Positions 24,422 to 34,000 of a DNA stretch of 64,000 nt are shown piece after piece (the first letter of the stretch is position 1; each line of letters opens with the position of its first letter). The notes under the pieces are model-generated. The model saw only the letters and a program-made list of their open reading frames with translations. It ran no database searches and was not told the DNA's origin. Location: the NCBI GenBank assembly GCA_002900995.3, contig CM035307.1, positions 248,001 to 312,000 of the forward strand, read 5' to 3'. This DNA comes from Ganoderma boninense. Taxonomy: Eukaryota > Basidiomycota > Agaricomycetes > Polyporales > Polyporaceae. A program made the position numbers and the translations under genes.

Positions 24422-27400
24422 ATGGAGCATCCAACCCCCCCGGAGCCCAACTCGAATTTTAGAGGTGAGCATGGCTGCAGACATGTTTGAGGATATATAT
24501 GTTGAGCATCTGATCCTCAGGTGGGGGGATGTCTTCTGACGAAGAAGACTTTTCGAGCGACACATCAGATGAAGAAATGCACGACGACACAGACTTCGAA
24601 GGTGAGGATGAGGATGATGAATCCATGGCAGAAGATGGGGAGGATATGGACGATGAATACACTGCATCCGGGTGCGCCTTTCTCTCCGTCTTCTAAGTGC
24701 TCGCTTGTGTGTTGACATAATCATAATCGTATCAAGTGCGGTGAGTGCGACGGGTCTACCTGTTATGTACGGTTCGTGGGGACCATATGGACAATATACG
24801 CCGTATGCTATGCAGCCATATGCTCAGTAAGTCTCATATCAAAACTTCTGCGGTCGTTACTCGTTACTCACGCATAGACACAGGTTCCGACCGTCCCAGC
24901 CCTCCACAAATGCTATGCCAGTATCTGGACCTTCGTACTCCCATCAGAATCCCTATGGAGGCGCATATTGGCCCGGGTAAGGCTCTCGTACCTCGATTGA
25001 TTGTGGCTCATGCTCACGGAATCTGGTCCTAGCCAACCCTTGGTGCCCATCGGGCCGAGACCTTTCCTGTTACCCCCATCTGTCTTCGGAAACGGCTACG
25101 CTACGCAACTTCCAGTTGGACAAGAGCAGCCCGTCCAAAGGAACGTCGCGCAACTTTTCTCTCCATAGCGGCTGACTGACGTCATTCACAGACCTCGAAT
25201 CGGAGAAAAGCGCGCAAGAACGCCCAGCTCGTCGGGATCTAGCAGGTCAGACTCTGATCAGCGTCCTCGACGGAAGAGAAACAGGAGAGGTAGTGACCCT
25301 AGTTCTGATGAGGACTCGCTGTATGTCTCACCCGATCTTCCCAGCTCCGTCTCAGCCAGTGGGCTTGGCCGTGCAAGATGATGGTCACGTGATCAGCGAT
25401 ACAGAAGTGCTCGAAGACGGGGTCGCCAACAATCCAGACGGAAATCCAACCAGCCCCCCGCCACCAGACGTACGTACGCATTCATTGATCCACGGCTCCA
25501 CGGACATTGACACCGCAAACTAGTTGCCTGTAGATCTTAGCCGTGAGATTGTCGGACATCCAATTCCTACCGAGCCAGGAGAGCGCAACCGTGACACTCT
25601 CCCCGAACGTGGAGTGCATCGCTCTGTACCCACTGAAGCTGAAGTGACGGCGAGTCGCTCCTGATTATCTATTAGAGCTTCCATTAGCTGATCCTCAGTA
25701 CTACAGTTAATACCCGGTACCCGCAACGTCGGGGGCACTCCAGTACATTCAGCGGAGGGACGACACGCATCGGCTAGCCACCAGAACCTGTCTCCGCCGC
25801 CAGCAGAGACTCGACCCTCCTCTGTGGTCGAACGCCCCCCTGGGGTGGCCGCTCATCGACCCGCTCCCATGGATGTCGATAACCCCCAGCCCGCGAGCAA
25901 CGGACCCCCGGCAGAGGAACGCGTGCGGCGGCCGCCCAACAATGTCGCGGGATTGTCGACTCTGGGCACCATTCCAGTGCGTTCGGCGGATGGGCGCCAC
26001 TCGTCGGCCAGCCATCAGAACCTGTCTCGGCCGCCAGCAGAGACTCGACCCTCCTCTGTGGTCGAACGCCCCGCTGGGGTGGCCGCTCATCGACCGCTCC
26101 ACGTTCCGACGTCGCCAGCCATGGATCGATAACCCCCAGCCCGCGAGCAACGGACCCCCGGCAGAGGAACGCGTGCGGCGGCCGCCCAACAATGTCGCGG
26201 GATTGTTGACTCTGGCACCATTCCAGTGCGTTCGGCGGATGGACGCCACTCGTCGGCCAGCCATCAGAACCTGTCTCAGCCGCCAGCAGAGACTCGACCC
26301 TCCTCTGTGGTCGAACGCCCCCCTGGGGTGGCCGCTCATCGACCCGCCCCCATGGACGTCGATAACCCCCAGCCCGCGAGCAACGGACCCCCGGCAGAGG
26401 AACGCGTGCGGCGGCCGCCCAACAATGTCGCGGGATTGTCGACTCTGGGCACCATTCCAGTGCGTTCGGCGGATGGACGCCACTCGTCGGCCAGCCATCA
26501 GAACCTGTCTCGGCCGCCAGCAGAGACTCGGCCCTCCTCTGTGGTCGAACGCCCCGCTGGGGTGGCCGCTCATCGACCCGCCCCCATGGACGTCGATAAC
26601 CCCCAGTCCACCAGCATTGGACCTCGGCCAGAGGAACGTAACCGAATGTCTCCCCTCAGGCCTTCTCCTCAAGTTGACGTCCCTATGGACATCAACTCAA
26701 CCTACGGACCGCCAATGGGCGTCGCTCCAAACCCATACGTAAGAGTTTCGTGTATATCATAAGTGGAGAGTGTTCAAGCGATCATTTTAATAGACGGTTC
26801 CAGCCACAAGGGGGGATATCTTGCAGCTGCAAACAGCTATTCAGGATTTATCAAACGGATTTCGAGAATGTGTTCAAGAGCTCACAACAGTTATTCGGGG
26901 AGGCGTCTTGCCAAGGGCGGAGCTACCCAATGCGTCCGCTGCCCCACCTCCCGGCAACAACGTGGTCGAGAACGGCAATCGTGCAAGGGGGCCAGAAGCT
27001 GTCAATAACCTACACCGTCAAGGGCCCAAGATTGCCGGACTTCCGAAGCACCGAGATGACGCTACGCTTATCTTACAGGTTGGTAGGCCGACACGACGAT
27101 CATATCCCTCAAACGCTAACATGTTCTCGACCCTCAGATGGAGGTACACCTTCACGCGAGAAGTCTCATGAAACGCGACCATCGACGGTCACCTTTTGAT
27201 TCTGACCTCGTACCTTCGCCCGAAGAGGTGAAGAACTGGGACCTTAGGAGAGACGGACCCTGCTGCACCAAGGAGCGCTTCCGACCTGACTTAAAGTCCA
27301 CGCCCGGCACGGCTTGGAACAAGAGTGCCATCAGCGTGTTCGTGAACAGCTTCCTGCAATGCGATGAGCCCTACGAGAACGACGACGCCACACTTATACG

Positions 27401-28138
27401 CAAGTCGTTCAGGACCCACCTCAATCATCTTGCTCAAAAGTACCAACGAGATCTATCTGGCAAGGAAGACCAAGATAAGTACAAGCATGCGGCCAACCGT
27501 GATGAGCGCAAGCGTTCAGTAAGTCGTGGAGTTTTGGGGACATTTGTCCTGCTAATCCATCGTGACAGCTGTTCCGGAGGAGGCTGACCGCTGCGATGAC
27601 TTACGATGGCCTAAAACAGCATGTCCAGATGATACGCAGGCTGGGAGTTGATGGTATGAGTTCGGACGAGTCCTCCGTGGAGAACGACATCGTGCATTAC
27701 CGCGTGGTCAAGAAGAGGTGGAGGAATGGGAAGGTGACGTCCTGGTTACGGGCATTTGATGCCATGTACCGCAAGAAACGGGTTAGTGGTACCAATCGTA
27801 GGAGCCGGGGAGCTGCGGTCCATGCTCGGGAGGTGACGAACACTTTCGACGATTCACGGGCTGCCGTGCCGCATCTCCCCAGATCGGCGTACGATGAGGC
27901 ATGGCTGCAGACACTGCAAGCGGTGGATCTGGAAGACCTTTGCGTACGAGAAGAGCCATACCTATTCGACCACAGCTCTGAGATAAGACAGTGAGTCCTA
28001 TCCGCCTGTTGGCGCAAGCTACTCGGCCTAACTTCCACCCAGGACGCTGGAATCGCAGCTGACGGTTCTTGGGCAGCTAGTTTGAGGAGTTTGAGGGTGA
28101 AGGGGGCTCGAATATCCGCGTCGGTGGGATACGGGTAA
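24422..28138 (+). CDS. acidic repeat protein B with conserved C-terminal domain
   Basis: Many-exon gene. The N-terminus begins MEHPTPPEPNSNFR and, after an intron, MSSDEEDFSSDTSDEEMHDD (strongly acidic). Next come a Tyr/Pro/Gly stretch (MYGSWGPYGQYTPYAMQPY), a basic nuclear-type stretch (RRKRNRRGSDPSSDEDSL), 78-residue tandem repeats (25740-26640) and a helical segment (LQTAIQDLSNGFRECVQEL). The C-terminal domain has TAWNKSAISVFVNSF, IRKSFRTHLNHLAQKY, GVDGMSSDES, KKRWRNGKVTSWLRAFDAMY and LPRSAYDEAWLQTL. The last motifs recur in many Agaricomycete hypothetical proteins (recollection, not searched) and have no known function. The stop is at 28138 after a final exon joined at 28043. Possible DNA- or chromatin-associated role (inference). 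Confidence 0.6.
25740..26640 (+). repeat. 78-codon tandem repeats inside protein B
   Basis: About three and a half units. The landmark ATTCCAGTGC recurs at 25971, 26220 and 26454, giving periods of 249 and 234 bases, both multiples of three. Each unit encodes SADGRHSSASHQNLS, PPAETRPSSVVERP, GVAAHRPAPMDVDNPQP and EERVRRPPNNVAGLSTLG. In the middle unit two bases are missing near 26128 and one near 26214, so about 28 codons are read in another frame before the frame returns. Confidence 0.9.
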
Positions 28139-28850
28139 TTGGAGGTACAAGCGACTGGCGATAGATAGGAGCGAGGTCCACTTGGGCATGGTGAGAATAG
28201 ACTTCGTGCTGATCCTCCTCCTCCTCCTCGTGCTGCAAAATTCGTGGCCCAGGCGCGTGACTCCAAGTGACGCGGGTGTGACCTTACGTGACCGGCTTGC
28301 TCAGCTGAGCGCCAAGCACCGCCGTTCTCCTGTTCTCCTTCCCTCGACCTTCCCTCGACCTTCCCTCATCTCGTGCTTGCTCTTCCTGCGTAACCATTCG
28401 TTTTGTTCTTCTCGGTCGGCGTTATGCTTATGTATATGAAGTATGTCTCATATTTTTCGTGCGGTCTTTAAATTGAGCCTCAGCAGATGCGCCGTGTTTG
28501 GTCTGTTTCGCCCACCTAGCTCTACCCAATTGACGCAACAGACTGCAACGTGAGCGTCGAGGGCACCCCTAAACGAAGGACGCTGTAAGTTACCACCATC
28601 GGGGCTGCTTTTCAATCTGACGACGCCAGGTCCAGCCGCGACAGCGGTTGTGCGTCGCCGCCGTGCATGCACGCCGTCCGGGAACATCGACATTCTAAGG
28701 AGGGCTGGAGGTTTCCAGGGTACGTCCTATCTCAATCTCTTGCGGCGAATTCGAAGACGAGTTGCCTCTGGACAAGTCATACAGCGATACGCGTGGGACG
28801 TTGACAGGAAAGTCTTAGCGACTCTCCAACTGGCGGCTCGAGGTGTTTCA
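28139..28850. other. no supported gene
   Basis: Contains a hydrophobic open frame at 28182-28439 that overlaps a CTC-rich tract and is probably chance. Possible short exon-like sequence with a basic stretch around 28650-28720, not joined to anything convincing. Confidence 0.35.
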
Positions 28851-28867
28851 CCTCAAGTGGTCGCGGT

Positions 28868-28992
28868 TTGCCCTGTCTGGCTCTCGGCGCGTTGATGTCA
28901 GCGAGGTCACTGGGGCCACCAAGGTCGGTATCACCGGGCTGCTCAGCCGAGTGAAGCTTGATGGCTGTCGACAACGGTACACGGCGAGAAGG
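28868..28992 (+). other. fragment related to the inverted-repeat arms
   Basis: Diverged relative of 50514-50627 in the right arm (and its mirror near 7180-7300). On the plus strand the frame LSGSRRVDVSEVTGATKVG matches LSGSGRAGVAEVAGAAKIG, with many changes conservative or synonymous. This suggests a formerly coding amphipathic helix. No flanking exons could be assigned. Confidence 0.4.
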
Positions 28993-29537
28993 GGCGACGC
29001 AAAGGTTGCGGAACGCTAGTCACATAGTTACCCTAATATATAGTAGGATTAGTAGTCCCCCGGCCTTGACAAATTGCCTGCCTTACTAGGGAATAGGTGC
29101 CGGCCGAGATCCCGCTATACTAATGTTCCCCTGCCGGCCGGCCCGCACACGAGTATATAGTGATTGCGCTCTATCCTGCACACTCTAATAACGGTAGATG
29201 GATAATAGGGCACATTGCATCTTACATGTATTGTTGTAATGTATGTCTTCAGTCTCTTTCGGGCGCGCGGCGAAGTGACCGGCCGGCGTGCTACTCCTTG
29301 AAATCACCACACCGGCCAGTTAGTAACTTCAAGCAGTAATGGCAGCGCACTTCCATCACTTTATGTTGGGTACATGTGACGCTGTATGTATGTGGTAGTG
29401 GCAATCCGACGCAATGGCGAGTTGGGTGGCGCGTTTGGTTCGCGCTTAGGATGCTGTGGGGCTTCCAATCCAATCTCACTGCCTTTGGCTTTCCAGGTCC
29501 TGTGTCAACATATACAATATATTCTCTGCACCCATCA
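28993..29537. other. no gene seen
   Basis: Contains CCGG-rich short repeats and TATA-like AT runs near 29030-29160 that could be remnants of a retrotransposon LTR, but no second LTR or target duplication was found. Confidence 0.3.
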
Positions 29538-30701
29538 TCACCCAGACGACGTCCGAGGGGTTACATTTTGTAGTTTATTCCATACAGCATCCACCGCGCC
29601 CCCATTCTCAATGAGAAACCGTTGGTATGCTTGCCAATTATGATGGGCAGTTGTCAACGAACCAGGGGACCCATGGACCTCAGCTCCTCCGTTGAATGCT
29701 CGTAAGCCCTCCGCATTGTTGTCTGAGGGGCTCAGATGGCGGGCATCCACCTCCTCGTCGAGCGTGCCCATGATCGGAAGCTCTGAGGACGAGGGTGAGG
29801 GCACGTCAATGTCAGAGTCGCTCTCTCCCACGGCAGCAACCTCCGACGGCGAGGGTGAATGGACGTCGACATCGGACCCATCGTCGGACGTGAGCACCCC
29901 TACTATCGGAAGCTCCGATGGTGAGGGCGAGGGGACGTCGCTGTCGGAGTCGATTTCTGTGACCGCCGGATCATGAGGGGGAACCAGTGAGGCAATATCG
30001 ACATCTGAGTCGATATCAGAGTCACATATGCCGACCATGGGAAGCTCGGAGGGCGAGGGCGATGGCAGGTCATCCTCGGAATCGATCACCCCCACCGAAG
30101 CCAGCTCCGATGGCGAGGGCGAGGGAGCGTCCGCATCGGAGTCGAGCTCGCCGACCACCGGAAGCTCGGAAGCTGAGGGAGAGCATGATGAAGAGCAGCT
30201 GTGGTCGTCGGCGTCTGCTAATCCTAGTGCCGGAAGGTCTGAGGACGACGGCGACCGCACATCAATATCGGGGTTGAGCGAACTGTCTATCGCCAGACGC
30301 AGCGGCGACAGGCGATTGACTTCAATTCGCTGAATTGCGGAGCGATGAGGGGTCGGGGTAGTGAACGGGTCGGAATCAGAGCCGGGCTCGCTGAGGTTAG
30401 GGGTGAAGGGTGCGCTGGATGGCCGAGGTGCGACAATTTCTGTTCGAGCCAATTGTGAATGTTCAGGGGAGACTTCCCCCACGATGCCAGTAAAAAACGG
30501 CGGCGTTCGGATAGGTGTAGGTGTTTTGATGCGCACCCTAGAAACTGTGCACCGATGAGGTTCCGTGACCCCCACGTTCAACAAATGAGCCATACCATCG
30601 CTCGCGGCATGCGATAGGCTTCGACGCGGCGTCACTGGACGCAAAGCGGAAGGCAGGGCGGTAGTCGCACTGGTCTCCCGCTCAAAACTATCTGGAAACA
30701 T
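29538..30701 (-). CDS. Ser/Pro/Asp tandem-repeat protein
   Basis: One continuous 387-codon frame starting MFPDSFERETSATTALPS. The N-terminal 140 residues are basic and proline-rich. Then come about eight copies of a 20-24 residue unit of the form DSDxDxPSPSPSELPxVGxx, and a non-repetitive end AHHNWQAYQRFLIENGGA followed by a short tail. The repeats are acidic and phosphorylation-prone by composition. The C-terminal 25 residues look like an ankyrin-type helix but are too short to call. No signal peptide or membrane helix. Function unknown. It is divergent from the zinc-cluster gene, with about 360 bases between the two starts. Confidence 0.65.
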   Translation of the reverse strand: MFPDSFERETSATTALPSALRPVTPRRSLSHAASDGMAHLLNVGVTEPHRCTVSRVRIKTPTPIRTPPFFTGIVGEVSPEHSQLARTEIVAPRPSSAPFTPNLSEPGSDSDPFTTPTPHRSAIQRIEVNRLSPLRLAIDSSLNPDIDVRSPSSSDLPALGLADADDHSCSSSCSPSASELPVVGELDSDADAPSPSPSELASVGVIDSEDDLPSPSPSELPMVGICDSDIDSDVDIASLVPPHDPAVTEIDSDSDVPSPSPSELPIVGVLTSDDGSDVDVHSPSPSEVAAVGESDSDIDVPSPSSSELPIMGTLDEEVDARHLSPSDNNAEGLRAFNGGAEVHGSPGSLTTAHHNWQAYQRFLIENGGAVDAVWNKLQNVTPRTSSG

Positions 30702-31061
30702 AGTTAGCGACGGTCATTCCGGCCAATGTTTTTTGTCACCTCCGGCGCCCTTTGCGGAATGCAAGGCTCTATTTAGTAAGGCTCCGAGGGCGGCACCTCT
30801 ATTCTTTCCTATTGCCAACCAGGAAGTCAATATCACCCACCGAATATTTCGGGACCGTAGCTTCAAGCTCACCTTTCGATTTTCGTGGCGGCATTGCGAG
30901 CGCGCGGTGCCCACCAACGCGATTCCGAAGTCCAAGGGAATGAAGCAAAACGATAGGTGCCGATAAAGTGATCGCGACCGATTGCACATTTTCAATCGGC
31001 GCCTTTCCCACCACTCTCATCCCCCCCTCTCCCGCAAACTACCTTTGCTTCAGTCCATCCC
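30702..31061. promoter_or_regulatory. divergent promoter region
   Basis: The 360 bases between the oppositely oriented repeat-protein gene and the zinc-cluster gene must hold both promoters. No clear TATA box; a CT-rich leader precedes the ATG at 31062. Confidence 0.4.
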
Positions 31062-34000
31062 ATGGCTTCCCGTAGGCCGTCGCTACCTGCCACAACGCCA
31101 GAGCAGATTAACCAAGTTCGGGAGTACGCAAGCAAGCTCCACTATGCGTTCCAAGTCCGTCCGGCGATTGGCTCTCAGTCTCGCCACAGATGGGAGAAGC
31201 GTTTCAAAAAGGACTTTTACACCCTCCTCCCGATACTCAACGCCGCTGACTTCAAGGAGCTCCCGGACTTTGCCATTGGTTGTGTGTGGGAGCACAATCG
31301 TCGCCGTCGACCTGACGCTCCACCGCTCGACATCGAAGCCATCCGGGAGGCAGACGACAACCATCTGGCCATTCGCTCAGGTCCCGGAAGGCTCAAGTAT
31401 AAGCGAGCCGGCATGGGGCCCAACGGACTACTTCCTGAGCACAGTCTGATTACGGTGTGGTGGGATGAATTTAAAGGTCAGCTGCGCACACCCATGTCAA
31501 CTGCCTCAGTCATGCAAATTTTTGTCGTCATAGATGCGAGGCGCAGTGGCGAGGTGCCTGCTCCCGAGGAGCAAAGTAAGTTACTCCAGCATTCAGAAAG
31601 GCCCAAAATGTTTCCGATGGACAGCGACACCCTCCGCAATATCCTATGCTCATGTTCCCGTCTCCTCCTTCTAGGACAGGATGTCGCTGACGAGGGTGAG
31701 AGCGAAGCTGGTGATGACACGGCCGAAGTTGCCCGAGCGCTGCCGGAACCTAGCGAGGCCCCGGACAGTGGCGTCCGTGTCACTCGCGCACGCAGCAAGA
31801 GCTCCGCAAGCGCGTCCGTGGACAAGAACCTTCCTCCACCGGCCGCAATATCCAACAAGGCCCTTGGAAAGCAGAAGGCCGGACCACCTCCCAGTGGCCA
31901 AGGTTCCGGCCGTCAAGCAAAGAAGACTGCCAACGGCCTGGAGGACATCAAAGCGGAGCAGATCGCTCCCGGCTACGCCATTCATGTACGTCGACGCCGT
32001 CATCCACCCGCCAGGGTTATAGTTGACCTTTCGGAACCCGACCCTCCTCCTCTCTCCGTCTCTCATAGCCTCGTCCATGTGCGGCCTGTGCTGCTCGGCG
32101 CCAGCCCTGCCGAGTCAACTTCTTCAAGAAGTCCGCTTGCGAGAGCTGTTCGAATGGCAAGATAGCGTGCTCTAACTCTTTCAAGTACCAGAAGGACAAC
32201 ATCCTCGCATGCTACCTCTCGTTCGCCTATTTCAAGATTCTCAGCCAGCCGGGGTACTCAGGCGAGCCGACCTTCCATCCGAAACAGCTTCCGAACCCCC
32301 TACCTACAAGACAGAGCTTCCAATGGTTCGTCGACCAGTACGAGGCGGCTAAAACATCCAACAAGTCGAGGAAGAAGACTCCGACGGCGGTTGTCGCAGC
32401 AGCGCAGCTGTCGCCCGCCACAGAGGCAGAGGTGGCTGATGTCCCTACCGCAAGGAAACGCACTAGAAGGCGTCCCGCAGCCCAGGGCAATGCGCCCGTC
32501 TCGGAGTCGTCTCGTTCTAAGCTTCCGGTGCGAACCTATGGTCATGTCCCCCCTCTCCCTGTCTCGCGGCACCTATCTCCCGCCTCCTCGACACTTCGTG
32601 ATAGCCCTATGAGCGCAGCGCAGTCTCCGCCTGCGTCCTCCACTGCTCCATCAACAACCTCGCATGCCACCCGGAGTCATTCGGAGGCTCTGAAGGATCG
32701 ACCTGCTGAGGACGCTGCCCCGATCGATGAGAAAAGTGGCCAATCGGCGGGTCCATCTGGCGGTTCTCACTTGGGTTCCGCTGCCAATGCTTTCACCTTT
32801 CATGGCGACGATCCAGGGCTGCAATTCGAAACCAAGTTCAATGGCGATCCTTCGGAACTTGAGAACGCCTCCACGGCACACTACGACTCAGACGATTGGT
32901 TAGAAGAGCATGCTACCGACGAAGGTGCCCTATCATCTGTGGCCGTTTCGAGGCTCTCGGAACCTGCGACACCCTCCTCGGGGCATGCCGGTGACATGTC
33001 AGATGCCGTCGAAGGCCCCAGCGAACTCGATGGAGCAGCCGACGAAGAGAACAACGAACACGATGGTCGGAGGAGGATGCCACCCGCCCCCGGAATGCGT
33101 GCCCGTCGTCGCGCGGCACAGAGGTCCCGACGTATCGGCGAAGGGGAGGAAGCGGCTGCGAACGACACTCCGGAATCTCCAATGCGACCTTCACCCCCCG
33201 CGTCACTCGCAGTGGCAGAGATTCTTCCGCTGTCAGTTCCACCGCTCAACGGTAAGATTTCTACTTCTCATGTTAGCGCATGATGTTCTGATAGTCTATC
33301 GATAGGGTCGTGGATGGATCTACCGAGGGTCTCGAAGGTTAAACGCGATGGGTGCTACGAAATCATTCAGCACCCCGATCCATCCGAATCTAGCTCCCTC
33401 TCTGGAGAGGATGCTCCGTCCAACGCCCACCCCCCACGTGAGGCCGATCCCTTGCCGGAACGTCCATCGACACCTCCGCAGAGCACCTACTTCTTCAGCG
33501 AGCCAGTTCGAATACTGGTCGAACAATCCAAAGAGACCTACCATTCGGTCTCAGCAATCGCTCAGAGCCTTGAAGAAGACGCCGCAATCGTTGGAGAAAA
33601 GGCGTCGGGAATCTTGGCCCGGTATTCGCTTCTGGAAGACAGAGTGAAAGCCGCGGATTCTTGGACCGACGCTATGCCCGCACTGGCCGAACAAACTGGA
33701 TCGGTCGCACAGGACCTCAATCATGTCGTAGAAACACTCGCACACCTGCTGTCGGTGGTGTCTGGCATGTCACACGCCTTCAAAGTCGCACCGGCAATCC
33801 CTGTCAACTGGATGGCGCTCATCGAGATCCTCGAGGCTGGGCGGAGGCTCCGGGACCTCAACAAGTTCACCTGGTCCAGACTAATGGATTTTGAGGCTAG
33901 AAACGATCCCCTTCGCGAGGAAGTCAGGGGACTGCGAGTCAGCGTCGACGATGCAGGGGAGCGCCTAGACGCTATGCTCCAGGAGGCAGAAGATCAAGTC

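Noticed and set aside
25749..26672. A 307-codon minus-strand frame over the tandem repeats of protein B
   Set aside because: It is the complement of a tandem repeat whose length is a multiple of three, which keeps all frames open. The plus-strand frame connects by splicing to convincing exons on both sides.
28182..28439. Small secreted protein with a Leu-rich signal peptide
   Set aside because: The apparent signal peptide comes from a CTC/CTT repeat. No promoter, no intron logic and no protein-like sequence after it.
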